64,000 bases of DNA from Longimicrobium sp. (GTDB lineage: Bacteria > Gemmatimonadota > Gemmatimonadetes > Longimicrobiales > Longimicrobiaceae): NCBI RefSeq assembly GCF_035474595.1, contig NZ_DATIND010000140.1, positions 1-64,000 on the forward strand. The letters are read 5' to 3'. Position numbers and translations under genes: made by a program. This document shows positions 35,190 to 44,437 of this stretch, one piece after another. The stretch's first letter is position 1, and each line of letters starts with the position of its first letter. The notes under the pieces are model-generated. The model saw only the letters and a program-made list of their open reading frames with translations. It did not search any database and had not been told where the DNA came from.

Positions 35190-36728
35190 TTATCTGTTCC
35201 GCCCGTACTGCTCGTGGCTCGAGACCCAGTCGGACGACGAGATCGCGGAGCCCAGCGAGAGCTCGCCGGCCAGCACCACGCCGGCCACGATCTCGGCGAA
35301 CTTGTTCACCGTGCCGCGGCCCACGCACCCCATGGCCGCCAGGCACTCGCGCTGGGTCGGCAGCCCGGTGCCGCCGCCGTGGGTGGCCACGATCAACGAC
35401 GGAATGGTGATGGAGATGTACAGGTCGCGCTCGGGCGTGAGCTCGGCGTACATCACCCCCGCGCTGCTCTCGGCCACGTTCGCCACGTCCTGCCCGGTGG
35501 CGATGAAGATGGCGGTGATGGCGTTGGCCGAGTGCGCGCCGTTGTTGTTGGCGCCGGACAGGATGGAGCCGATGTTCGCCACGCCGTGGTGGTACACCAG
35601 GCTCTCGGGCTCCACCCGCATGCGCTGGATCAGCGCGTCGCGCTTGATCACCGCCTCGGCCGTCACCCGCTTGCCGCGCGTGCGCATGATGTTGATCTGC
35701 GACGCCTTCTTGTCGGTGGCGAAGTTCGACTCGAGGTAGAAGTGGCGGACGCCGGGGTACTGGTCCAGGATCCACGAGCACGCCGCGAACGTCGCGCGCC
35801 CCACCATGTTCTGCCCCGCCGCGTCGCCCGTGTGGTAGTTGAAGCGGAGGAAGACGAACTTGTTGGAGAGGTAATGGTCGACGTACTTCAGCTTCGCCAC
35901 GCTGCTGGTGGCCTCGGCCTCCTGCGCGATGCGGGGCTGGTTCGCCTGCACCCACTCCACGAACTCCCGCCCCTGACGCGCGTTGTCGAACACGAACACC
36001 GGCGCGCGCTGCATGGCGTCGCCCACCACCGACACGCTCACGCCGCCGCACGCGTTCAGCAGCGCGATCCCCCGGTTGTAGCTGGCCACCAGCGTCCCCT
36101 CGGTGGTGGCCATGGGGATCACGAACTCGCCCTGCGCGTGCTCGCCGTTCACCTGCAGCGGCCCGGCGAAGCCGATCGGCACCTGGGCCACGCCGGTGAA
36201 GTGCTCCACGTTCCCCTTCAGCAGGTGCGGATCGAAGGAGAAGCGCCTTACGTGGTCCAGCGGCGCGCCCGAGAACTCCTCCACGAACGCCTGGCGCGCG
36301 CGGATGGCCTCGGGCGAGTAGTCGTCGGTGGCGTCGCGCGGGATCTTCTTCGCCAGCGGCAGCTGCTCGGCGATGGCGTCCTGCACGTTCAGCTTCAGCT
36401 TGCCGAACGGCTTGCTGTCGAACACGATCTCGATCTCGTGCTTCCCCAGCGGCAGCGCGGGGCGCTTCGCCACGATGTGCAGCGAGTGCTTCAGCGGGAA
36501 CGCGAGCGGCCGGTCGGCGCTGATCTGGTGGCACTGGACGATGCCGTCCTCCAGCCGCACCTCCACGTCGTGCAGCGGGATCTCCTGCCCGTTGATGCGG
36601 ATGCCGCGCAGCCCCGTGACCGTGGCGTCGCTCAGCCGGTTCTTGATGGAGAACTGCACCCCGTCGTCGGAGTTCTTCAGGCTTCCGAAGGTGTACAGCT
36701 GCTTCAAGAGAAGGCTGGGGACGAACAT
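35190..36728 (-). CDS. hydroxymethylglutaryl-CoA reductase with extra N-terminal domain
   Basis: 512 residues from ATG 36728. Residues about 140-512 are the catalytic domain: TGVAQVPIGFAGPLQVNG, MATTEGTLVAS (catalytic Glu), SNFATDKKASQINIMRTRGK (Lys), NAITAIFIATGQDVANVAES (Asp), VATHGGGTGLPTQRECLAAM and the C-terminal SSHEQYGRNR (His). The pattern is class I-like. Residues 1-125 form a separate beta-rich domain (DDGVQFSIKNRLSDATVTGL, RINGQEIPLHDVEV) similar in look to DUF6379 / C-glycoside deglycosidase beta subunits; this is a by-eye match. The enzyme makes mevalonate for isoprenoids. Confidence 0.9.
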   Translation of the reverse strand: MFVPSLLLKQLYTFGSLKNSDDGVQFSIKNRLSDATVTGLRGIRINGQEIPLHDVEVRLEDGIVQCHQISADRPLAFPLKHSLHIVAKRPALPLGKHEIEIVFDSKPFGKLKLNVQDAIAEQLPLAKKIPRDATDDYSPEAIRARQAFVEEFSGAPLDHVRRFSFDPHLLKGNVEHFTGVAQVPIGFAGPLQVNGEHAQGEFVIPMATTEGTLVASYNRGIALLNACGGVSVSVVGDAMQRAPVFVFDNARQGREFVEWVQANQPRIAQEAEATSSVAKLKYVDHYLSNKFVFLRFNYHTGDAAGQNMVGRATFAACSWILDQYPGVRHFYLESNFATDKKASQINIMRTRGKRVTAEAVIKRDALIQRMRVEPESLVYHHGVANIGSILSGANNNGAHSANAITAIFIATGQDVANVAESSAGVMYAELTPERDLYISITIPSLIVATHGGGTGLPTQRECLAAMGCVGRGTVNKFAEIVAGVVLAGELSLGSAISSSDWVSSHEQYGRNR

Positions 36729-36903
36729 CGGATGGGTCTCCGGAGGGCGGGTTCGGGAACGGTTCCCTGGACGGCGAAGCAAAGCCGCGAAGACACGAAA
36801 ACCCGGGCGGCCGCGCGGGAAGGCGCGGCCGCGGCCGGGTTCCGTCCGCGGCGGCTGGGTGCTGCGGGTTGTCCGGGATTTGCTTCCGCGGCGGTCCGGC
36901 GCG

Positions 36904-38076
36904 CTAGGCGGCGGCCTGCGCGAACCTCACGCGCAGCCACCCGTTGCGGACGCTGGCCGCACCAAGTGTATAGTACGCAAGGAATTTGGGCAACAGGTAG
37001 TTGCGGCGCTGGTTGGCCAGCTGGATCACCAGCTGGTCGCCCGCGTGGCGCGCCTCCACCTCGCCCTCGTGCGCGAACGGAAGGCGCAGCTCCAGCACGT
37101 AGTCCTTCCCCTCCTCGCTGACCCGGTAGGTCTGCCCGCTGTACATCAGCGCCGCCGGGTCTTTCGCCCCGTACAGCTCCTCGCCGATCTCGCGCAGCAG
37201 CTCCACCCCGAACACCTCGCGCCCGCTGTGGGGGACGTGGAGGATGGGGAGGGGCGAGAAGGAGTGGTCGATCTCCTCAAGGTACTTCTTCTGCGCCGCC
37301 ACGTAGCGCGCCAGCACGGGGCCGGTCCCCTCCTCCGGCATCACGCGGTTCACGATCACGGCGTCCACGCCGTAGCCGTAGAGCTGGAGGTAGGTGTAGG
37401 CGCGCCTGGCCTCCTCGATCACCATCTTCTCGGGGTTCATCACCAGCCGCACCGACGAGATGTCGCTGTTGCCCAGCACGTCCTGGATGCTCTTCAGCTT
37501 CTCGAACAGGCGGTTCAGCTCGTCGTAGCCCTTGTCCAGCGGGATGCCGGTCGTCTTGCGCAGCGCGAAGCCGGCGGTCTTGATCGCCGTCTTCTGGAAG
37601 GGAAAGGCGCGCGACATCCACCACTGCGTGGCCTGCGGGAGGGTGAGCAGCGTCAGCGTCTCGCCCGTCGGCGCGCTGTCGACCACGATCAGGTCGTAGT
37701 CGCCGCTCCGGTAGAACTGCTCCAGCCAGAGCAGAACGGAGCCCTCGTTCATCCCCGGCAGCGCCGCCATCTCCTCGGCCGCGATGCGGTCGACGCCCTG
37801 CCAGCGGAACACGGTGAGCATCAGCTCGCGCATGTTCCCCCAGTACTTCTTCATGCTGTAGTAGAGGTCCACCTCCTGCGCCCACAGGTTCTCGGCCACC
37901 TGCACGGGCTCGGGCCCCAGCGGCATGTCCAGCGCGTCGGCCAGCGAGTGCGCGGGGTCCGACGACAGCACCAGCGTGCGGTACCCCTGCTCCGCCGCGC
38001 GCAGCGCCGTGGCCGCCGCGCAGGTGGTCTTCCCCACGCCGCCCTTCCCCGTGAACAGCAGTATGCGTTTGGCCAT
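36904..38076 (-). CDS. ArsA/GET3-family ATPase
   Basis: 390 residues. Deviant P-loop GKGGVGKTT (10-18), VLSSDPAHSLADALDM switch region, VVDSAPTGETLTLL and VIVNRVMPEE are typical of ArsA/GET3 proteins. The C-terminal 90 residues (YRVSEEGKDYVLELRLPF, DQLVIQLANQRRNYLLP) form the HSP20-like domain seen in ArsA-type proteins of many bacteria. The arsenite-binding Cys triad of true ArsA is not apparent and no arsB or arsD is nearby, so a client-targeting role is more likely than arsenite efflux. An imperfect inverted repeat (tgcgacgca ... ttgcgtca, 38126-38157) lies in its promoter region. Confidence 0.88.
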   Translation of the reverse strand: MAKRILLFTGKGGVGKTTCAAATALRAAEQGYRTLVLSSDPAHSLADALDMPLGPEPVQVAENLWAQEVDLYYSMKKYWGNMRELMLTVFRWQGVDRIAAEEMAALPGMNEGSVLLWLEQFYRSGDYDLIVVDSAPTGETLTLLTLPQATQWWMSRAFPFQKTAIKTAGFALRKTTGIPLDKGYDELNRLFEKLKSIQDVLGNSDISSVRLVMNPEKMVIEEARRAYTYLQLYGYGVDAVIVNRVMPEEGTGPVLARYVAAQKKYLEEIDHSFSPLPILHVPHSGREVFGVELLREIGEELYGAKDPAALMYSGQTYRVSEEGKDYVLELRLPFAHEGEVEARHAGDQLVIQLANQRRNYLLPKFLAYYTLGAASVRNGWLRVRFAQAAA

Positions 38077-38256
38077 GATGATGGCTCCCGGAATCGCGTG
38101 TCGACCGCCTCGCGCATGCCTATGATGCGACGCAGCAATCTATGACACGTTGCGTCAAAGAGCCAGAGGATGATCCCCGGCGGAGACCACGGAGGTGACG
38201 AAGGGGATGGTGATTCCTCCGTGACCCTCTGCTCTCCGTGAAAGACAACCGGATGC

Positions 38257-38874
38257 CTACTCGCGCACGTCTACACCGGTGATGCGCCGCGATTCGTCCC
38301 AGCGGATCAGGACCTCGCCCATCTGCACGATCTCGTTGTACGCGTCGCTGTCGCGCTCCAGCCGGTCGCAGTCGAAGCGCACGCGCCCGGGCGCACCGGC
38401 GGTGTGCGAGATCGCCTGGGCGACGAAGCGGAGCGCGGGCAGAAGCTCCTTCATCTCCGACGCCCTCTCCTGCTCGACCTTCCACCGCTCCTCGCCGTCG
38501 AACGCGCCGCGCCGCTCCAGCTTCCAGCGGCGGTCGCCGAAGGCACGCCGCCCGCCGCTCACCGCCGCCAGCAGGTCGCCCGCGACGAGCGGGAGGACGG
38601 GCGCGAGCGCCGCCATCTCCGCGTCGGGCGGGATAAGGACGGGCTGCATCGCGATCGCCCGGCGCCAGCTCTCGGCCGCTTGGCCGAGCCGTCCGCACCG
38701 CGCGGCCGCCACCGCCAGCTCCATCCACGTGGAGGCGCTGTCGTCCAGCGCCACGGCCCGCTCCAGCAGCGCCACGCGGTCCGCGGGCTCCGCCGCGCGC
38801 CGCGCCTGCCGCCGCAGCCTGCCCGCCGCGCGGCCCTTGCCGATCCAGTGGAAGAACCGGGAGATGGGGTTCAT
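38257..38874 (-). CDS. hypothetical TPR-like protein
   Basis: 205 residues. A basic N-terminus ([20 protein letters not shown]) leads into about two TPR-like helix pairs (LLERAVALDDSASTWMELAV, CGRLGQAAESWRRAIAMQP) and an alpha/beta C-terminal part. No known family. The 180 bp between this gene and arsA hold a CGGAG-type inverted repeat (about 38170-38245). Confidence 0.65.
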   Translation of the reverse strand: MNPISRFFHWIGKGRAAGRLRRQARRAAEPADRVALLERAVALDDSASTWMELAVAAARCGRLGQAAESWRRAIAMQPVLIPPDAEMAALAPVLPLVAGDLLAAVSGGRRAFGDRRWKLERRGAFDGEERWKVEQERASEMKELLPALRFVAQAISHTAGAPGRVRFDCDRLERDSDAYNEIVQMGEVLIRWDESRRITGVDVRE

Positions 38875-38929
38875 GGCGGGGGATGGAGCGGGCGGCGGGC
38901 TACGAGCAGCGAGGAGGGGTGCGTTGCGA

Positions 38930-39355
38930 TCAGTTCGCGGCGGGCCGGAGCAGCGGTTGAAAGCCTGCCTGGCGAAAGTGGTTGTCCGTCGTGAGCGCGT
39001 CCGTGATCCCGCGATCGCGCATGACTACGAACGATGTGCAGTCCGTCAGGCTCCACGCCTTGTCGGGCCGGCTGCGGAAGAGTGCGAGAGCTTGAGAATA
39101 CACGGACTCACTCCACGGAAGGATCTCGACATTGGGATCAGCTGCCATGCCTGCGAGGAAACGCGCAGTCTGAGCGCGGCGACGCGGGTCGGACATCGCG
39201 TTGCCGATCTCCAGGCACACCGGCCTCGTCAGCACGAGCCTGACCTGATTGCGCAGCTGGGTTCCGAGCGTAACGGCGGCGACATGATGCTCGTCGTCCA
39301 CGTTGAGCAACGCGATCGCGAACGCCGTGTCGATGAGAACCTCAGTCCTCCTCAT
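38930..39355 (-). CDS. PIN-domain VapC-like toxin
   Basis: 141 residues. PIN acidic sites: VLIDTAFAIALLN (Asp9), LEIGN (Glu near 50), SLTDCTSFVVMRDRGI (Asp near 104) and LTTDNHFRQAGF (Asp near 124). It starts inside the last 14 bp of the upstream antitoxin gene. Expected to be an Mg-dependent RNase. All four acidic residues look intact, so the toxin is probably functional. Confidence 0.87.
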   Translation of the reverse strand: MRRTEVLIDTAFAIALLNVDDEHHVAAVTLGTQLRNQVRLVLTRPVCLEIGNAMSDPRRRAQTARFLAGMAADPNVEILPWSESVYSQALALFRSRPDKAWSLTDCTSFVVMRDRGITDALTTDNHFRQAGFQPLLRPAAN

Positions 39356-39578
39356 CGATCACGCCGCCATAGAGATAATGATCCACGCGTTCGGACCAAT
39401 CCGCCGGCCCATGAACCGGATTTGCGAGCGCGACGTCGATGAAGGAAACCGGGGCGGGCGCTCCCGTCTCCTCGATCGGCTCGTAGGTCATCACGAATCG
39501 CGAGTTCGGGGCGAGCTGGAGCGGCTCGTCGGGATGAACCGTTTCCCCGTCGTACGTGGCCTCGACTTTACGAGTCAT
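39342..39578 (-). CDS. DUF104/AF2212-like antitoxin
   Basis: 78 residues from ATG 39578 (GGGAG upstream). The N-terminus VEATYDGETVHPDEPLQLAP is the DUF104-type beta-hairpin; the C-terminus DWSERVDHYLYGGVIDEED is the conserved toxin-binding tail. Partner of the PIN protein encoded by the overlapping downstream gene. Confidence 0.8.
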   Translation of the reverse strand: MTRKVEATYDGETVHPDEPLQLAPNSRFVMTYEPIEETGAPAPVSFIDVALANPVHGPADWSERVDHYLYGGVIDEED

Positions 39579-39645
39579 AAATGCTCCCGGACGGTGGCTT
39601 CGATTTGCCTGGAATTGAAGATAGTAAACACCCCTAATTTCGCCA

Positions 39646-39725
39646 AGGTCCTACGGGCGGCGGCGCGGCCGGCTTCGCCATTTCCTCGCGGAGGACGGGC
39701 ACCAGCACACCTTCCCCACGTTCCG
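39646..39725 (-). pseudogene. fragment of the tesA-like gene 3' end
   Basis: About 75 bp resembling 40027-40105, the 3' end of the esterase gene. It reads VPVLREEMAKP against EPVLREEAAKP in the intact protein, with a frameshift upstream and loss of the stop. It lies just beyond the orphan antitoxin gene. Confidence 0.6.
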
Positions 39726-39755
39726 GTGGTGGCGCGAGATCTACCACGAATATCC

Positions 39756-40016
39756 CTACGGATGATCGTAACGTCGGACGGATAGGTCCTTGGGGCCCTG
39801 GAGCTTCAGCTCTCGCGCTGTTGCAAGCCAGGATACCGGCTTCGGCTCCGGAGCGAGCTCGTCATCCACCCCGCCGGCTTCGTCACGTGGCTCCTCGGCT
39901 CCAGGGGAATCGTTGACGCGAACGGTGATCACTACCCGTGTGCCGGGTTCGAGCGGCAGCGGTTCGTCGACTGCGATGCTGGAGCCGTCCCACACTCCGT
40001 ATCCCATGAAGTGCAT
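39756..40016 (-). CDS. orphan DUF104-like antitoxin
   Basis: 86 residues from ATG 40016, with GGAGG five nt upstream. WDGSSIAVDEPLPLEPGTRV matches the same hairpin as the antitoxin at 39342, and WLATARELKLQGPKDLS resembles the toxin-binding segment of the family, but the usual final LYG tail is replaced by RRYDHP. No PIN gene follows; instead there is the esterase fragment. It is probably a remnant of a toxin-antitoxin module inserted behind the esterase gene. Confidence 0.65.
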   Translation of the reverse strand: MHFMGYGVWDGSSIAVDEPLPLEPGTRVVITVRVNDSPGAEEPRDEAGGVDDELAPEPKPVSWLATARELKLQGPKDLSVRRYDHP

Positions 40017-40031
40017 GAGTGCCTCCAGCGC

Positions 40032-40794
40032 TCAAGGTGGCCCCGCAGCACGCGCCGGCTTCGCCGCTTCCTCGCGGAGGACAGGCTCCAGCACCCTCCA
40101 TACGTTCTCGGCAACGATGCGCTGGCCGCGCTCGTTGGGGTGGATGCCGTCGCCCAGGTTCAGGTCCGGGTTGCCGGCCACGCCGTCCAGCAAAAAGGGG
40201 ATGAGGGAAAGGCTGTCTTCCCGCGCCACGCCGGTGTAGATCGCGCGGTACTCGCGGCCGTAGCGCTCGCCCAGGTTGGGCGCGGCCACCATCCCCGCCA
40301 GCACGATGCGCGCGTCCGGCCGCGCTTTGCGCACGGTGTCCACGATCTGCTCGATGTTGCGGCGGAGCGCGGCCAGCGACAGCCCCTGCAGCATGTCGTT
40401 GGCGCCCGTCTCCAGCACCATCACGTCGAAGGGCTGCTTCACCAGCCACTTCGCCACCCGGTCCCGCGCCTGGGCCGAGATCTCGCCGCTCACGCCGGCG
40501 TTCACCACCTCGAACGGGAGGCCGGCGGAGTCGATCTTGGCCTGGACGCGCGCGGGGAAGCCCAGGTCGGGGTCCAACCCCAGCGCGGCCGTCAGGCTGG
40601 TGCCCACGAACATCACCACGCGGCGGTCCGCGGCGCGCGCGGCGGCGCCGGTGGAGTCCTCGGCCGAGCCGTCGTTCGTGCCGACCGCAACCGTGTCCGC
40701 CGAAGCTCCCGGGCTCGGTTTGCGATCCTCCCGCCCACAGCCGAGTATCAGGGTGCAGAAGGCCGGCACAACGATCAGGAACCCGCGGAGCCCA

Positions 40795-40802
<8 letters not shown>
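40032..40802 (-). CDS. tesA: SGNH arylesterase / TesA-like lipoprotein
   Basis: 256 residues. An N-terminal signal has lipobox LILGC (Cys22). SGNH hydrolase blocks: VVMFVGTSLTAALGL (block I, with Thr instead of the usual Asp before the catalytic Ser), NAGVSGE, LETGANDML (block III) and GDGIHPNERGQ (Asp-x-x-His). The ybbA-ybbP pair is divergent on the other side, as in many proteobacteria. Its start codon region overlaps the ybbA start by 8 bp. The 3' end is partly duplicated at 39646-39725. Confidence 0.88.
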
Positions 40803-41465
<663 letters not shown>

Positions 41466-41469
<4 letters not shown>

Positions 41470-44069
41470 GCGTCTTCCGCCCGATCGCGGCGCTGGCGTG
41501 GCGCGAAAGCCGGTTCGCGCGCCGGCGGCTTCTGCTCTTCCTCTCCGCCATCTCCCTCGGTGTCGCGGCGCTGGTGGCCACGCAGAGCTTCGCGGCCAAC
41601 CTGTCGCAGGGGGTCCGCGACCAGTCGCGCGCGCTGCTGGGGGCGGATCTGGCCATCTCCAGCAACCGCACGCTGGGGCGGAGGACGGAGATGGCGATCG
41701 ACTCGCTGCGCCGCTCCGGCGCGGTGGTGTCGCGGCAGACGTCGTTCGCGTCGATGGCGCTTCTGGAGCGCACCGGGGGAACCCGCCTCTCGCAGGTGCG
41801 CGCGGTGGAGCCCGGATATCCTTTCTACGGACAGATCGAGACGGCGCCGGCGGGACGATGGGCCGCGCTGCAGGGCGGCCGCAACGCACTGGTGGATCCC
41901 GCGCTGCTGACGGCGCTGGACGCGCGGCTGGGCGACTCCATCTCGCTGGGCGACGCGCGCTTCCGGGTGATCGGGACGCTGGAGAAGGTTCCCGGGCAGG
42001 TGGGCGTCGGCTCGCTCTTCGCCCCGCCGGTCTACGTTCCCGCCTCCACCGTGGCGGAGATGAACCTGCTGCGCTTCGGCGCGCGGGTGGACTACGACGT
42101 GTTCGTGCGCACCCCGCCGCGCCTGGCCGCGCGGTGGACCGAGGCGCACCGCGCGGTGCTGCGCGGCGAGCGGGCGAACGTGCGCACGGCCGAGCAGCAG
42201 CAGCGGCAGCTGGACCGCGCGCTGGGCCGGCTGGGCGACTTCCTCGGTCTCGTGGGCACCTTCGCGCTCCTGCTGGGCGGCATCGGCGTGGCCAGCGCGA
42301 TGGGCGCGTACATGGCGCAGAAGCGGGAAACCGTGGCCGCGCTGCGCTGCCTGGGGGCGACCGCGCCGCAGGTCATCTCCATCTACCTGCTGCAGGCCGG
42401 GGCGATGGGGCTGGCGGGCGCGGCGCTCGGCGCGGCGATGGGCGTGGCCGTGCAGTGGGTGCTCCCGCGTCTCTTGGCCGACCTCCTTCCGGTGCAGGTG
42501 GGGACCACCGTCGATCTCCCGTCGGTGGGGATGGGGATCGGGGTGGGGATCTGGATCGCGGTGGCGTTCGCGCTGCTGCCGCTGCTGGCCACGCGCCGCA
42601 TCTCGCCGCTCGAGGCCATCCGCCGCCGCGTGGAGCCGGCCGGGCGCGTGCGCGACGCGTGGACTGCCGGCGCCGCGCTCCTGCTGGCGGCGAGCGTGGC
42701 CGCGCTGGTGATGATGCAGGCCGGTGGATGGCGCACCGGTCTGGGCTTCGTGGCGGGGATCGGCGTCACCCTGCTCGGCCTCTGGCTGGCCGCGTGGGGG
42801 GTGACGCGTCTGGTCCGCGCCGCGCCGGGAGCGGGGCTGCCGTACGCCGCGCGGCAGGGGCTGGCGAACCTCCACCGCCCGGGGAACCAGACGCGCGTCG
42901 TCGTCCTCGCGCTGGGTTTCGGCGTCTTCCTGCTGGCCACGCTGTACCTGACGCAGGGAAACCTGCTGCGCCCGCTGCGCCTGAACGCCGCCGAGACGCG
43001 GGCCAATCTCCTCCTCTTCGACGTGCAGGACGAGCAGCAGGCCGGCGTGGCCGCGCAGCTCCGCGCCGAGCACACCGGCGTGGTGCAGCGCGCGGCCATC
43101 GTCCCCATGCGCATCTACTCGATCAACGGAAAGACGACGGCGCAGCTGGTCGGCATCGGCCCCGCGCGCGGCGGCGGCGACGAGGACGGGCCGCCGGAGC
43201 GCGGCCGGAGCGAGCAACGCCGCGGCGGGCCGGAGCCGTGGGCGGTGCGCCGCGAGTACCGCTCCACCTGGCGCGACACGCTGAACGCGTCGGAAGAGCT
43301 GCTGGAGGGGCGGTTCTGGCGCCCGGGGCAGGGCGGCGCGGCGCGCGGGAAGATGGCGGAGGTGTCGCTGGACAAGGCCATCGTCGAGGACCTGGGGGTG
43401 AAGCTGGGCGACCAGATCACCTGGGACGTGCAGGGCGTGCGGATCCCGACGCGGGTGACGTCGATCCGCGACGTGGACTGGCAGCGGCTGGAGCCCAACT
43501 TCTTCGCCGTCTTCCCCGGCGAGGTGCTGCGCGATGCGCCGCACACCTGGGTGATGCTGGCCCGCGCCCCCGACGCGCCGGCCCGCGCCCGCGTGCAGCG
43601 CGACGTGGTCGCGAAGTTTCCCAACGTCGCCATCCTGGACCTGACGCAGGTGCAGGCCGCGCTGGACGAGGTGCTGGGCCGCGTCGCCGCCGTCATCCGC
43701 TTCCTCGCGGCGTTCAGCGTGGCGACGGGGTTCATCGTCCTCCTCGGCGCGGTGCTCACCAGCCGCCTGCAGCGCATCCGCGAGAGCGTGCTGCTGCGCA
43801 CGCTGGGCGCCACGCGCCGGCAGATCGGCGCCATCCTCCTCACCGAGTACCTGTCGCTCGGCCTGCTGGCGAGCATCGCCGGGATCGGGCTGGCCACGGC
43901 GGCGGGGTGGGCGCTGGCGAAGTGGCTGTTCGAGGTCGACTTCTCCATCCCCCTTCCGCCGCTCCTCTGGCTCGCGCTCGGCGTTACCGCGCTCGCCGGC
44001 GCGGTGGGATGGTGGGCCAGCCGCGAGGTCTTCCGCCACACGCCGCTGGAGGCGCTGCGGGACGAGTGA
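41466..44069 (+). CDS. ABC transporter permease (YbbP/FtsX-MacB superfamily)
   Basis: 867 residues from GTG 41466. Four N-terminal-half membrane segments and two periplasmic domains, with two FtsX-type cores (about 255-385 and 740-860), match YbbP topology: LGLVGTFALLLGGIGVASAM, KRETVAALRCLGATAPQVIS, then RIRESVLLRTLGATRRQIGA. The large first periplasmic domain starts after ISLGVAALVATQSFAANLSQ. A charged insert rich in Gly/Arg/Glu (about 565-590) is unusual. A long open frame on the opposite strand is a GC-composition shadow. Confidence 0.9.
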
Positions 44070-44437
44070 TCGAGGGAGATGGATCGGGAGCGTCACGCTT
44101 GAACGCATCGCCAGTGATCAGTGTCTCCTATCGTACCGCGTTCCGATCAGGATCGTGCATTCTGAAGTGATGGGGGTCTGCTGTTGAGTGCCTTCGAGGA
44201 GTGCGCCGTCGATTCGTCCGACCGGTATCACACGCGGGAATGGGGCGGGGCGGGGGTTGCACGGAAGCGCCGCCCACGCGGAACGTGAACGGCGGCACCC
44301 TGCTTTCCCGACGATTGTTCCGGCCCGAAGAATGTGATACCTTGCCCGCATCACCCGAATCCACGTCGGGCTTCTGCGGAAGGTGCGGGCGGCGCAAGCT
44401 GATGCGCCCGCGCCGGGCTTTTCTTCATCCCCGCCCC

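Noticed and set aside
35089-35190. Apparent repetitive protein coding (KCQVPSA repeats) across the heptamer array
   Set aside because: The repeat arises because 7-bp units read as 21-bp periods in any frame; it lies in an intergenic region and extends the HMG-CoA reductase frame only past its stop.
36904-38076. Arsenite efflux ATPase
   Set aside because: The fold is ArsA/GET3, but the metal-binding Cys set and partner genes of an ars operon are not seen.
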